A stretch of DNA of 64,000 nt from Burkholderiales bacterium (lineage in GTDB: Bacteria; Pseudomonadota; Gammaproteobacteria; Burkholderiales; Casimicrobiaceae), in assembly GCA_020851235.1 (NCBI GenBank), contig JADZDD010000017.1, positions 124,001-188,000 on the forward strand, written 5' to 3'. The notes under the pieces are model-generated. The model saw only the letters and a program-made list of their open reading frames with translations, was not told the origin of the DNA and ran no database searches. The translations under genes and the position numbers were made by a program. Shown in pieces: positions 1 through 8,677 of the stretch (its first letter is position 1; each line of letters starts with the position of its first letter).

Positions 1-911
1 AGACGGTCGAAGCGGCCGACGATGCGCTCCAGGTCGGCGATCGTCTTCGCGAGCTTGGGATCGCTCACGAGCTTGCGCACGCTCACCATCGCCGCCGACG
101 CGTCCTCGGGGATCTTGCGCCAGGCGGGATTGTCGAGTTGCTCCTTGAGCGCCGCGTTGGTCTTTCGCATCTCGCTCAGGAGCGCAACCGCCTCATCGCT
201 CACCTTCCGGGTATCGAGGCCGTCGAGGGCGCGGTCGAGCTTGGCGAGCGTCGTTTCGGTCTGCGCCGCGAGCTTCCTCGTATCGATGCCGCCGATGCGA
301 TCGGTGGTGACGTCGAGGAGCTTGTCGAGGCGCGTGATCGTGGCTTCGAAGTCGATGCGATGGAGCTTCTCGAGGATGTCCTGCGCCGCATTGACGATGG
401 CGGTGACCGTCGATGGCGCGCTCGGGATGTACAGGTGCTCGGGCTCCCAGAAGATCGGCAGCGTCGGCGGCGGCGGATCGATGTAGTCCATCTCGAGGTA
501 GTTCGTGCCGGTGATCCCCTGCGGCGCGAGGCGCACCCGCAAGCCCTTCTCCACCTCGAGCTTGCCCATCTTGGGGTCGGTCATGTCGCCCGCCGCTGCG
601 CGTCCGCCGACCAGACGCGGCTGCAACTGCGCCTCGACGAGAACGTAGCGCTGGCGCTGGTTCATCGGGAGGTCGAGCTGGTAGCGCGTGTAGGTGAAGG
701 TGATCTTCGTCACCTCGCCGATGGTGACCCCGCGATACTTGAAGCGCGAGCCGACGTCGAGGCCCTGCACCGACTCCTTGAAGTACGTCTCGATGAGCAC
801 CTTGCGCTCGAACCAGCGGCCGGTGCCAATGATGACGAGGACCACGACGCCGGCGACGACCGCGCCGATCACGAACAGACCGAGCTTGAAGTAATTGGCT
901 TTCTGGCTCAT
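1..911 (-). CDS. mlaD: MlaD-like MCE-domain protein (3' part missing)
   Basis: Substrate-binding MCE subunit of an ABC phospholipid transporter, anchored in the inner membrane and facing the periplasm. The protein begins MSQKANYFKLGLFVIGA, followed by one hydrophobic anchor (about residues 8-30). The MCE core follows (VKTYF-like strand, GLDVGSRFKYRGVTIGEV) and then a long helical tail. The gene runs off the left edge, so the C-terminus is not visible. Its ATG lies 9 bp after the stop of the ATPase gene, which suggests one operon reading permease, ATPase, MCE protein. This arrangement with a STAS-fused permease resembles the MCE systems that end in a PqiC-like lipoprotein rather than E. coli mlaFEDCB; that downstream part is outside the window. 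Confidence 0.85.
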   Translation of the reverse strand, partial: MSQKANYFKLGLFVIGAVVAGVVVLVIIGTGRWFERKVLIETYFKESVQGLDVGSRFKYRGVTIGEVTKITFTYTRYQLDLPMNQRQRYVLVEAQLQPRLVGGRAAAGDMTDPKMGKLEVEKGLRVRLAPQGITGTNYLEMDYIDPPPPTLPIFWEPEHLYIPSAPSTVTAIVNAAQDILEKLHRIDFEATITRLDKLLDVTTDRIGGIDTRKLAAQTETTLAKLDRALDGLDTRKVSDEAVALLSEMRKTNAALKEQLDNPAWRKIPEDASAAMVSVRKLVSDPKLAKTIADLERIVGRFDR

Positions 912-920
912 GGAATGGGC

Positions 921-1754
921 TCACGCCGCCTGCGGGGCGAGGTCCGATTGCCGATGGAAGAACTGGCGCACGTAGGGGTCCGTGCTCTCGTCGCGCAGCT
1001 GGCGTGGATCGCCATCGGCGATGATCCCCTTCACCCGCTTGTCGAGCATGATGATCCGATCGGCGATGGCGAAGATCGACGCGAGCTCGTGCGTGACGAT
1101 CACGAAGGTCACGCCGAGGCTGTCGGCGAGGCGGCGGATGAGCGCATCGAGCTCGGCCGAGGTGATCGGATCGAGCCCCGCCGACGGCTCGTCGAGGAAG
1201 AGGATCGGCGGGTCGAGCGCCATCGCGCGGGCGATCGCCGCACGCTTTTGCATGCCCCCCGAGATCTCGCTCGGCAGGTGGCCGGTGAACTGGATGAGAC
1301 CGACGAGCGAGAGCTTCATCCGCGCGAGGAGGTCCATCTGCTCGGCGTCGAGGTCGGTGAACACCTCCATCGGCAGACGAACGTTCTCGAGCAGCGTCAT
1401 CGATCCGAAGAGCGCACCCGACTGGTACATGACGCCGATGCGACGCAGGATCGCGGTGCGCTCGTCGCCGCCCGTCGCGGTGATGTCCTGGTCCTCGATG
1501 AAGACGCGTCCGGCCATGACGTCGTACAGGCCGATCATGTGCTTCAACAGCGTGCTCTTGCCGCAACCCGAGCCGCCGAGGATCACGAACACCTCGCCGC
1601 GCTTCACGTCGAAACTGACGTTCTCGAGGATGGTGCGGCCGTCGTAGCCCGCGGTGAGGCCCTCGACGCGAATGATCGGTGCGCCGCGCGCGACGCGCGA
1701 GGCCGCGGCGCCTTCGGCCGCTGCCGGTGTCGGTGCGCGCGCGGCATCGCTCAT
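921..1754 (-). CDS. mlaF: Mla-type ABC transporter ATP-binding protein
   Basis: Cytoplasmic ATPase (277 aa) driving MCE-dependent phospholipid transport. Visible motifs are the Walker A GGSGCGKST near residue 60, the signature EISGGMQKRAAIARA (typical MlaF form) and the Walker B PILFLDEPSAGLDP with its catalytic Glu, then the H-loop VIVTHELAS. The first ~27 residues are an Ala-rich extension not needed for the fold. Its start codon overlaps the permease stop by 4 bp (ATGA), which indicates translational coupling. The length suits the family with this short extra N-terminus. Confidence 0.92.
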   Translation of the reverse strand: MSDAARAPTPAAAEGAAASRVARGAPIIRVEGLTAGYDGRTILENVSFDVKRGEVFVILGGSGCGKSTLLKHMIGLYDVMAGRVFIEDQDITATGGDERTAILRRIGVMYQSGALFGSMTLLENVRLPMEVFTDLDAEQMDLLARMKLSLVGLIQFTGHLPSEISGGMQKRAAIARAMALDPPILFLDEPSAGLDPITSAELDALIRRLADSLGVTFVIVTHELASIFAIADRIIMLDKRVKGIIADGDPRQLRDESTDPYVRQFFHRQSDLAPQAA

Positions 1755-2908
1755 ATGTCGAGGAGGAAGTACACCACGGCGAAGATGCCGTCGACGATCA
1801 CGATCAGCACGATGCCCGAGACGACGGCGCGGGTGGCCGAATCACCCACCGCCGAGGCCCCGGCCGCGGTCTGCAGGCCGCGCAGGCAGCCGATGCCGGC
1901 GATGAGCAGCGCGAAGGCGAACGATTTCACCCATCCGGCCAGGAAATCGTCGAAGCTCACGATGGCCTCGACCTCGTTGACGAAGGTCACGAAGGGAATC
2001 GAGAACGACAGCATCGTGACTGCGCCGCCCAACAGGCCCACGACGTTGGCGAACAGCGTGAGCAGCGGCGTCATGAGGAGCGCGGCGAGAACGCGGGTCG
2101 TCACGAGAAAGCGCACCGGGTCGAGGCCCATCGTGGTCAGCGCATCGATCTCCTGGTTGACCCGCATCGTCCCGATCTCGGCGGCGAAGGCGGCGCCGGT
2201 GCGGCCCGCGAGGAGGATCGCGGTCATGAGCGCGGCGAGTTCGCGCAGCATCGCAAGGCCGATGAGATCGGCGACGAAGATCTCGGCGCCGAACTGGCGC
2301 ATCGGCACCGCCGACTGGAAGGCGAGGATCGACCCCATGAGAAACGAGATGAGCGCGACGATCGGCAGCGCATCGGCGCCGACGCGCTCGCTGATCACCG
2401 CGACGTCGCGCCAGCGCACCGTCGAGGGATGCAACATCGCCCCCCACAGCGCCGAGACCGACTGCCCGAGGAATTCGACCTGCTGCCGCAGATCGCGGAA
2501 GAAGCCGTACGCGGTACGCCCGATCTCCTCGACCACTGGCGGACGCACCGCCTCCGGATCGAGGTCGTGCTCGAGCGCGTGCGGATCGTACTGCGCGAGC
2601 AGCGCCTGGAACGCGGGATCGAGCTTGGCGACTTCGACCGCCGCCGGCCGCTGCTGCCGCAGGAGGTCGACGAGGAGCGCGATGCCCGCGCCGTCGCAGT
2701 AGGTGACGCCGGACGCATCGACGACGACCGGCTGCGCCGGCTGCGCCCGCAGTGCAGCGAGCGCCTCGCGCCACACCGTGGGAATCGTCTCGGCGACGAA
2801 GCGCCCGGAAAGCACGAGCACCCGCTTGCCGTCGGCCTCGTCGCGCACCGCGAGGGTCGCGCCGTCGGTGCTGTCCGTCGCCGCGGCTTCGACCGTCACT
2901 GTCGCCAT
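1751..2908 (-). CDS. mlaE: MlaE-like permease with N-terminal STAS domain
   Basis: Inner-membrane permease of the MCE phospholipid transporter, 385 aa from the chosen ATG. Residues ~20-110 form a STAS-type fold (strand VLVLSGRF, then VVVDASGVTYCDGAGIALLVDLL), the domain supplied in E. coli by the separate protein MlaB. The rest is a MlaE permease with the characteristic GRTGAAFAAEIGTMRVNQEIDAL segment and about five or six membrane helices. The frame is open further upstream, but that part is low-complexity Arg/Ala-rich sequence, so the ATG at 2908 (MATVTVEAAATDS) is preferred. This fusion means no separate mlaB is needed. Confidence 0.88.
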   Translation of the reverse strand: MATVTVEAAATDSTDGATLAVRDEADGKRVLVLSGRFVAETIPTVWREALAALRAQPAQPVVVDASGVTYCDGAGIALLVDLLRQQRPAAVEVAKLDPAFQALLAQYDPHALEHDLDPEAVRPPVVEEIGRTAYGFFRDLRQQVEFLGQSVSALWGAMLHPSTVRWRDVAVISERVGADALPIVALISFLMGSILAFQSAVPMRQFGAEIFVADLIGLAMLRELAALMTAILLAGRTGAAFAAEIGTMRVNQEIDALTTMGLDPVRFLVTTRVLAALLMTPLLTLFANVVGLLGGAVTMLSFSIPFVTFVNEVEAIVSFDDFLAGWVKSFAFALLIAGIGCLRGLQTAAGASAVGDSATRAVVSGIVLIVIVDGIFAVVYFLLDI

Positions 2909-3218
2909 GGCACGGGCGCGATCGCGGCGGCGGCGCCTGCCGCCGCCGCGCGGACGACGGCGACGAGAATCGAGCGATGCATCGTGGGAGGCTGCACGTG
3001 TCCCGCCGCACGACGGTGCGCGGGCGCGCGGCGAGTGTAGCATGCGCATTGCACCCCGACGCGGCGCATTTCCCCGTGAGCGGGCGGCGCCGCGGCGGCT
3101 GTTGTAGAATCTCGCGCCTGACGGTGAACCGGGCATGCTCCCGTGAGCCGGAACCGACCGTTCCCGACACGCTCCTCACTCCGGGCGGGACCTCCGCCCC
3201 TACCCAGGAAGGCCCATC
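2909..3218. promoter_or_regulatory. Divergent intergenic region, mlaE / binding-protein gene
   Basis: 310 bp between divergent genes with no credible ORF. The only promoter-like element I see is a plus-strand -10-like TAGAAT at 3105-3110, about 109 bp before the binding-protein start. No good -35 lies 17 bp upstream. Most of the remainder is low-complexity GC-rich sequence. Confidence 0.35.
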
Positions 3219-4085
3219 GTGAAAAACCTCCTCGTTGCCGTCGCCGCCGCCAGTCTCATCGCCGGCGCCGTCACGCCAGCCAGCGCGCAATCGACTTCGC
3301 CCACGCTCGCCCGGATCAAGACCGCCAAGACGATCAACGTGGCGTTCTCGGGTGACTCGCCACCCTTCTCCTTCGTCGGCAGCAACAACCAGCCCGCGGG
3401 ATATTCGATCGACCTGTGCAAACGGGTCATCGCGCAGATCGAGCGGACGCTCGGCGCGGGAACGCTCAAGGTGAACTGGCTGGTGGGAGGGGTCGCCGAC
3501 CGTCTGAACATGGTGCATTCGGGCCGTGCCGATCTCGAATGCGCGAACACGACGCAGACGCTGCAGCGCCTGAACGACGTCGACTTCTCGAATCTCATCT
3601 TCGTCGACGGCGGCGGCCTTCTCGTGCGTAACGAGTCGCCGATCAACCGGGTCACCGACCTCGCCGGCAAGAAGATCGCGGTGATCCGCAACACGACGAC
3701 CGAGGAGCGGCTCAACTACGTGCTGAAGCGCGCCGCGGTCAACGCGACGATCATCCCGATCGCCAATGCCAACGAAGGCATCGCCATGCTCGAATCGGGC
3801 AGCGCCGATGCGTACGCGGGTGACAAGATCAAGCTCGTCGGCCTCGCCGCGCAAGCCAAGGACCCGGGCAAGCTCGTGCTCCTCGCCGAGGACATCTCCT
3901 TCGAGCCGTACGCGCTCGCGATTCCGCGCAACGATTCGGCGTACCGCCTCGAGGTCAACCGCGCGCTGACGCAGATCTACATGGGCGGCGACATCGACAA
4001 GATCTTTGCCGAATGGCTGGGCAAGCTCGGCCGGCCCTCGCCGCTGCTCGCCGCGATGTACCTGCTCAACTCGATCCCCGACTGA
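3219..4085 (+). CDS. ABC transporter substrate-binding protein, amino-acid type (family 3)
   Basis: Periplasmic binding protein of 288 aa starting with GTG after an AGGAA ribosome site. A Sec signal peptide (MKNLLVAVAAASLIAGAVTPASA) is cleaved after ASA. The mature part has the SBP_bac_3 pattern: ARIKTAKTINVAFSGDSPPFSF, GYSIDLCKRV, a tract VNWLVGGVADRLNMVHSGRADLEC, and DLAGKKIAVIRNTTTEERL. The family binds polar amino acids or related small ligands; the ligand cannot be told from sequence. No cognate permease or ATPase lies beside it. It is orphaned here and may use components encoded elsewhere. Confidence 0.85.
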   Translation: MKNLLVAVAAASLIAGAVTPASAQSTSPTLARIKTAKTINVAFSGDSPPFSFVGSNNQPAGYSIDLCKRVIAQIERTLGAGTLKVNWLVGGVADRLNMVHSGRADLECANTTQTLQRLNDVDFSNLIFVDGGGLLVRNESPINRVTDLAGKKIAVIRNTTTEERLNYVLKRAAVNATIIPIANANEGIAMLESGSADAYAGDKIKLVGLAAQAKDPGKLVLLAEDISFEPYALAIPRNDSAYRLEVNRALTQIYMGGDIDKIFAEWLGKLGRPSPLLAAMYLLNSIPD

Positions 4086-4149
4086 ACCAAACGGTTCGTC
4101 CCCCTCTCTTACGCACCTCCGGCGCACTCGCCGAATGGAGACAAGACCC

Positions 4150-4590
4150 ATGATGATGAGCCTCTGGCGGCGCAGCGCCGCCATCCTTGCCGCGACCGCG
4201 GCGCTCGCTCTTGCCGGCTGCAATACGCCGCCGGCGTACTCGGTACAGCAGAACGCTTACGGCCGCACCGGCACCGTCGAGTCGATCCAGACGCAGACCG
4301 TGCAAAACGTCCCCGACGCCGCCGGCGCCATCGGCGGCGCCTTGATCGGCGGGGGTCTGGGTAGCCTCATCGGCGGCGGGACCGGGCGCACGGTGGCCAC
4401 GGTCGTCGGCGCCGTCGGCGGCGGCTACGTCGGTCACGAAATCGCCCGGCGCGATCAAACGCTCGTCTGGAACATCGGTGTGCGCTACGACGACGGCAGC
4501 TGGGCGAACGTCCAGCAAACCTCGGCGCCGGGTCTACGCATCGGCGACCGGGTGCGCGTGACGCAGACGGGCATCGAGCTGCTGCGGTAA
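4150..4590 (+). CDS. Glycine-zipper 2TM lipoprotein (SlyB/Pcp-like)
   Basis: Small outer-membrane lipoprotein of 146 aa. It has a lipoprotein signal with lipobox ALAGC (Cys about residue 25), then a glycine-zipper helix pair (AIGGALIGGGLGSLIGGG and VVGAVGGGYVGHEIARR) and a short C-terminal beta region (YDDGSWANVQQ...GDRVRV). GGAG sits 9 bp before the first of three consecutive ATG codons, which supports this start. Members of the SlyB/Pcp family affect envelope integrity; the exact role here is unknown. The gene lies 64 bp after the binding-protein gene and 62 bp before the SYLF gene, so co-transcription is possible. Confidence 0.85.
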   Translation: MMMSLWRRSAAILAATAALALAGCNTPPAYSVQQNAYGRTGTVESIQTQTVQNVPDAAGAIGGALIGGGLGSLIGGGTGRTVATVVGAVGGGYVGHEIARRDQTLVWNIGVRYDDGSWANVQQTSAPGLRIGDRVRVTQTGIELLR

Positions 4591-4652
4591 TTTCAAGGCA
4601 CGCCGCGCTCGATCCGCGCGGCGCCACATCACCAGGACAAGAAGGAGTCACC

Positions 4653-5327
4653 ATGACCTCGCAACTCAAACGATGGCTCGCCGCCGCGCTCGTTGCCGGC
4701 GCGAGCGTAGGCTTCACCGCCTCGGCAGCAGCGCAAAACGAGCAGCAGGTGCTCGTCAATCAGGCCGAGACGACGCTGTCGAACTTCATGCGCGATCCCG
4801 AGATGAAGTGGCTGCAGCAGAACATCGGCCGCGCCAAGGCGGTGCTCATCGCCCCCGAGATCGTCAAGGCCGGCTTCATCATCGGCGGTTCGGGTGGGCG
4901 GGCGCTGCTCGTCGCCCGCAGCGGCGGCAAGTGGGTCGGGCCCGCCTTCTACACGCTGGCCACGGCGAGCGTGGGCTTCCAGGCCGGAATTGCGGCGAGC
5001 GAGATGGTGACGCTCGTGATGACCGAGAAGGGCATGAATTCGCTCATGGCGAGCACGTTCAAGTTCGGCGGGGAGGCGAGCGTCGCGGCCGGCCCGGTCG
5101 GTGCGGGCGCCAAGTCCGACGTCACCGCCGACCTCATCGCCTTCTCGCGCAGCAAGGGCGTGTACGGTGGCCTCAATCTCGATGGCACCGTGGTGTCGAG
5201 CAACGACGACTGGAACAAGGCGTTCTTCGGCAAGCCGGCGCTGCCCCCCGACATCCTCATCAAGGGAACCGTGAGCAACAAGGGCGCCGACAAGCTCCTG
5301 GCGGAGATCGCGCGCTTCGCGAAGTGA
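4653..5327 (+). CDS. SYLF-domain lipid-binding protein (Ysc84-like)
   Basis: Exported protein of 224 aa with a signal peptide (MTSQLKRWLAAALVAGASVG..SAAA). The rest is a SYLF domain: LSNFMRDPEMKWLQQNIGRA, VLIAPEIVKAGFIIGGSGG, a GPAFYTLATASVGFQAG stretch, then DLIAFSRSKGVYGGLNLDG near the C-terminus. SYLF domains bind phosphoinositides in eukaryotes; bacterial homologues are periplasmic and of unsettled function. AAGAAGGAG precedes the ATG. A strong rho-independent terminator follows within 30 bp, so the transcript ends here. Confidence 0.87.
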   Translation: MTSQLKRWLAAALVAGASVGFTASAAAQNEQQVLVNQAETTLSNFMRDPEMKWLQQNIGRAKAVLIAPEIVKAGFIIGGSGGRALLVARSGGKWVGPAFYTLATASVGFQAGIAASEMVTLVMTEKGMNSLMASTFKFGGEASVAAGPVGAGAKSDVTADLIAFSRSKGVYGGLNLDGTVVSSNDDWNKAFFGKPALPPDILIKGTVSNKGADKLLAEIARFAK

Positions 5328-5353
5328 CCGCGGTCGTTGCCCGCAGTCCGAGG

Positions 5354-5377
5354 AGGCCCCGCGCGGGGCCTTCTTCG
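5354..5377 (+). terminator. Rho-independent terminator after SYLF gene
   Basis: Perfect 7-bp stem AGGCCCC / GGGGCCT with a GCGC loop (5354-5371), followed by TTCTTCGTTT. It lies 27 bp after the SYLF stop codon and separates that unit from the permease genes. Confidence 0.8.
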
Positions 5378-5468
5378 TTTGTACCCGTCGCAGCATCGCT
5401 TGCCGCGCCGTCGTTTGCCGCCTTCGCGGCAGCGGCCGGGCGCAGGATCGCACGCTGACGCGCCACCG

Positions 5469-6554
5469 ATGCACCTGCGCCTCGAAGCCCGCACCGAACC
5501 CTCACGCCTTGCCCGGTGGCTGTCGCCGCTCGTGGCCACCTTCGCGGTGCTCGTCATCGGCTTCGTGCTCTTCGCGGCGATGGGCAAGGACCCGTGGTTC
5601 GCGCTGTACACGTTCTTCATCGACCCCGTCGACACCCGCTACGACGTCGGCGAACTCTTGCTCAAGGCGAGTCCGCTCATGCTGTGCGCGGTCGGCCTTG
5701 CCGCAGGGTACCGCGCCAACGTGTGGAACATCGGCGCCGAAGGACAGCTCGTGCTGGGTGCCGTCGCCGGCGGCGGCGTCGCACTGGCCTTCCACGACAG
5801 CACCTCGCCGCTCGTCCTGCCGCTCATGCTGGTGGCCGGCGTCGCCGGTGGGATGCTCTGGGCGGCGATCCCCGCGCTCCTGCGCACGCGGTTCAATGCC
5901 AACGAGATCCTCGTCTCGCTCATGCTGGTCTACGTTGCCTCGCTGGTGCTGTCGTTGCTCGTCCACGGTGCGTGGCGCGATCCCGAGGGCTTCAACTTCC
6001 CGCAATCGAAGCTCTTCAGCGACAGCGCGCTGCTGCCCAACCTCATCCCCGAAACCCGCCTCAACGTCGGCTTCCTCATCGCCCTCGTCGTGGTCGGCGT
6101 GGCGTGGCTGTTCATGCGCAGGAGCCTCACCGGCTACCAGATGCGCGTCGCCGGGCTCGCTCCCGCGGCTGCGAACTACGCGGGCGTGTCGGCCGCGCGC
6201 ACGGTGTGGCTGGGGATGCTCATCGGTGGCGCCTGCGCGGGCCTTGCGGGCGTCGGCGAAGTGGCAGGGCCGATCGGCCAGCTCATGCCCGTCGTCTCGC
6301 CGGGATACGGCTTCGCCGCGATCATCGTCGCCTTCGTCGGTCGCCTGCATCCGGTGGGCATCGTCTTCGCGAGCCTCCTCATGTCGCTCCTCTACCTCGG
6401 TGGCGAGGCGGCGCAGATGAAGCTCGCCCTGCCCTCGTCGGTGACGGGCCTCTTTCAGGGCACGCTGCTGCTCTTCCTCCTCGCCGCCGACGTCTTCATC
6501 CACTATCGGCTGCGCGTGGTGCGACGTCCCGCACCGGTCGCGCACGGCGCATAG
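5469..6554 (+). CDS. BMP-family ABC transporter permease 1
   Basis: Inner-membrane permease of 361 aa in the BPD_transp_2 family (YufP/BmpB-like). It carries the hallmark GYRANVWNIGAEGQLVLGAV near residue 78 and FNANEILVSLMLVYVA near residue 140. About eight or nine hydrophobic helices are visible. Transporters of this class import nucleosides or related purine compounds with a lipoprotein or Tat/Sec-exported BMP protein. The ATG at 5469 is chosen because translation just upstream is Arg-rich, non-membrane-like sequence. It is followed 9 bp later by a second permease gene; the normally adjacent ATPase gene is absent. Confidence 0.88.
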   Translation: MHLRLEARTEPSRLARWLSPLVATFAVLVIGFVLFAAMGKDPWFALYTFFIDPVDTRYDVGELLLKASPLMLCAVGLAAGYRANVWNIGAEGQLVLGAVAGGGVALAFHDSTSPLVLPLMLVAGVAGGMLWAAIPALLRTRFNANEILVSLMLVYVASLVLSLLVHGAWRDPEGFNFPQSKLFSDSALLPNLIPETRLNVGFLIALVVVGVAWLFMRRSLTGYQMRVAGLAPAAANYAGVSAARTVWLGMLIGGACAGLAGVGEVAGPIGQLMPVVSPGYGFAAIIVAFVGRLHPVGIVFASLLMSLLYLGGEAAQMKLALPSSVTGLFQGTLLLFLLAADVFIHYRLRVVRRPAPVAHGA

Positions 6555-6563
6555 GCTCCGCGC

Positions 6564-7484
6564 ATGGACACCGCCGTCCAGCTCGTCCTGCTCACGCTCG
6601 CGGCCGGAACGCCGCTCGTGTACGCCGCACTGGGCGAACTCGTCGCCGAGAAGACGGGCGTGCTCAACCTCGGGGTCGAAGGCATGATGCTCGTCGGCGC
6701 CGTCGTGGCGTTCATCGTCGCCGCGCGGACCGGCGCGCCCTGGCTCGGTGCTATCGCCGGCATCGCGGCAGGCGCGGCGCTGGCGCTCGTGTTCGCCGTC
6801 GTCACGCTCACGCTGCAAGCAAACCAGGTGGCGTCGGGACTCGCGCTGTCGCTCTTCGGCGTCGGCCTGTCGGCGTTCGTCGGACTCGACTACGTGAGTG
6901 TCGTGATCGAGCCGATCAAGCCGCTGCACGTCCCGGTGCTTGCGGACCTGCCGTTCGTGGGTGCCCTCCTCTTCACCTGGAATCCGCTCGTCTATCTCTC
7001 GCTCGCCCTGTTCGCCGCGGTGCAGTGGTTCCTGTTCCACACGCGCGCCGGGCTCGTCGTCCGTGCGGTTGGCGAATCCCCCGAATCGGCGCACGCGATC
7101 GGCTACCCGGTGGTGCGCATCCGCTACTTCGCCGTCGTCTTCGGCGGCGCCTGCGCGGGATTGGGGGGGGCGTACCTGTCGCTCGTCTACAACCCGTCGT
7201 GGGCCGAGGGCATCACCGCCGGTCGCGGGTGGATCGCGCTCGCCCTCGTCGTCTTCGCGACGTGGAAGCCGTCGCGCGTGGTTGCCGGCGCGTACCTCTT
7301 CGGCGGTGTCACCCTCGCCCAGTTCCAGGCGCAGGCGCTCGGAGTCGAGATCCCGTCGCAGTACCTTGCGATGCTGCCGTATCTCGCCACGATCGTGGTG
7401 CTCGCGCTCATCTCGCGCGACGTGGTGTCGATCCGCCTCAACGCGCCGGCCGCGCTCGGCCGGCCATTCCATCCCGATGCCTGA
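6564..7484 (+). CDS. BMP-family ABC transporter permease 2
   Basis: Second permease subunit (306 aa, YufQ/BmpC-like), expected to form a heterodimer with the preceding permease. The signature AEKTGVLNLGVEGMMLVGAVVAF is near residue 28, followed by QVASGLALSLFGVGLSAF and VGESPESAHAIGYPVVRIRYF near residue 170. The sequence is very hydrophobic with about eight helices. The length is normal for the family. It sits between permease 1 and the BMP binding protein, giving an unusual permease-permease-binding-protein order. Confidence 0.88.
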   Translation: MDTAVQLVLLTLAAGTPLVYAALGELVAEKTGVLNLGVEGMMLVGAVVAFIVAARTGAPWLGAIAGIAAGAALALVFAVVTLTLQANQVASGLALSLFGVGLSAFVGLDYVSVVIEPIKPLHVPVLADLPFVGALLFTWNPLVYLSLALFAAVQWFLFHTRAGLVVRAVGESPESAHAIGYPVVRIRYFAVVFGGACAGLGGAYLSLVYNPSWAEGITAGRGWIALALVVFATWKPSRVVAGAYLFGGVTLAQFQAQALGVEIPSQYLAMLPYLATIVVLALISRDVVSIRLNAPAALGRPFHPDA

Positions 7485-7527
7485 CGCCCGCAGGCACCCG
7501 GCGGCCCGTGCCGCGGCAACGATTGAG

Positions 7528-7533
7528 TAGAAT
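7528..7533 (+). promoter_or_regulatory. Possible -10 element before the BMP gene
   Basis: TAGAAT lies 36 bp before the BMP start codon, in the same GTAGAAT context as the element at 3104-3110. No convincing -35 is visible. It suggests that the binding-protein gene may have its own promoter, as is common for abundant binding proteins. Confidence 0.3.
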
Positions 7534-7569
7534 GCCGGGCTCGCCCGTAGCCCCTTCGAGGAGATCTGC

Positions 7570-8670
7570 ATGACCCGCTACACCCGCAGAAACGCGCTGG
7601 CCGCGCTTGGCGCCGGCGCGGCGACTGCCGCACTGCCTGCCCTCGCCCAGACCAAGGCCGGCGAGCCGCTTCAAATTGGCTTCGTCTACGTGAGCCCGAT
7701 CGGCGACGCCGGCTGGACGTTCCAGCACGACACCGCGCGCAAGGCGATGGAGAAGGCGCTGTCGGGCAAGGTCGTGACCAAGTACATCGAGAACGTTCCC
7801 GAAGGTGCCGATGCCGAGCGGGTGATCCGCGAGCTCGCGAGCTCCGGCAACACGCTCATCTTCACGACGTCGTTCGGCTACATGAATCCGACGATCAAGG
7901 TCGCGCAGGCGTTTCCCAAGCACAAGTTCGAGCATGCGACCGGTTACAAGACGTCGAAGAACGTCGGCATCTACAACGCCCGCTTCTACGAAGGCCGCTA
8001 CCTCGCGGGCATGGTCGCCGGCAAGATGTCGAAGTCCGGAGTCGCCGGTTACGTTGCCGCCTTCCCGATTCCCGAAGTCGTGATGGGGATCAACGCCTTC
8101 ACGCGCGGCATGCGCGTGACCAATCCGAAGGCGGAGGTGAAAGTCGTCTGGGTCAACTCGTGGTTCGATCCTGGCAAGGAAACGGAAGCGACGAACACGC
8201 TCGTCTCGCAGGGTGCCGACGTGGTGACGCACCACACCGATTCACCGGCGACGATGCAAGCCGCCGAGGCGAAGAAGATCCACGCCATCGCCTACCACTC
8301 CGACATGTCGAAGTACGGCCCGAACGCGCAACTCACCGCGGTGACGCACCACTGGACCGATTACTACACGCGCGTCGCGCAGTCGGTGCTCGACGGCAAG
8401 TGGGCCCCCGATAACGTGTGGGGCGGCTTGAAGGAGGGCATGATCAAGCTCGCCCCCTTCAACAAGGTGGTGCCGGCCGACGTGCAGGAGACGGTGAACC
8501 GCGCCGAGGCAGAGATCAAGGCCGGCAAGCTCCATCCGTTCACCGGTCCGATGAAGGACAACGCCGGGAAGGAGCGGCTTGCGGCCGGCAAGACGATCAG
8601 CGACGGTGACCTGCAGAAGATGGATTACTACGTCGAAGGCGTCGTCGGCAAGCTGCCGAGTTCGAAGTAG
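7570..8670 (+). CDS. BMP-family ABC transporter substrate-binding protein
   Basis: Periplasmic binding protein of 366 aa, family BMP (basic membrane protein, PnrA-like). The N-terminus TRYTRRNALAALGAGA has a twin-arginine-like start and an ALA cleavage region. Family features are LQIGFVYVSPIGDAGWTFQHD, the tract LIFTTSFGYMNPTIKVAQAFPKHKFEHATGY in parts, NARFYEGRYLAGMVAGKM, and VVTHHTDSPATMQAAE. BMP proteins usually bind nucleosides or purine-like compounds; in betaproteobacteria many are uncharacterised. AGGAGA precedes the ATG. The two permeases upstream are its likely partners. Confidence 0.88.
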   Translation: MTRYTRRNALAALGAGAATAALPALAQTKAGEPLQIGFVYVSPIGDAGWTFQHDTARKAMEKALSGKVVTKYIENVPEGADAERVIRELASSGNTLIFTTSFGYMNPTIKVAQAFPKHKFEHATGYKTSKNVGIYNARFYEGRYLAGMVAGKMSKSGVAGYVAAFPIPEVVMGINAFTRGMRVTNPKAEVKVVWVNSWFDPGKETEATNTLVSQGADVVTHHTDSPATMQAAEAKKIHAIAYHSDMSKYGPNAQLTAVTHHWTDYYTRVAQSVLDGKWAPDNVWGGLKEGMIKLAPFNKVVPADVQETVNRAEAEIKAGKLHPFTGPMKDNAGKERLAAGKTISDGDLQKMDYYVEGVVGKLPSSK

Positions 8671-8677
8671 GCGAAAC

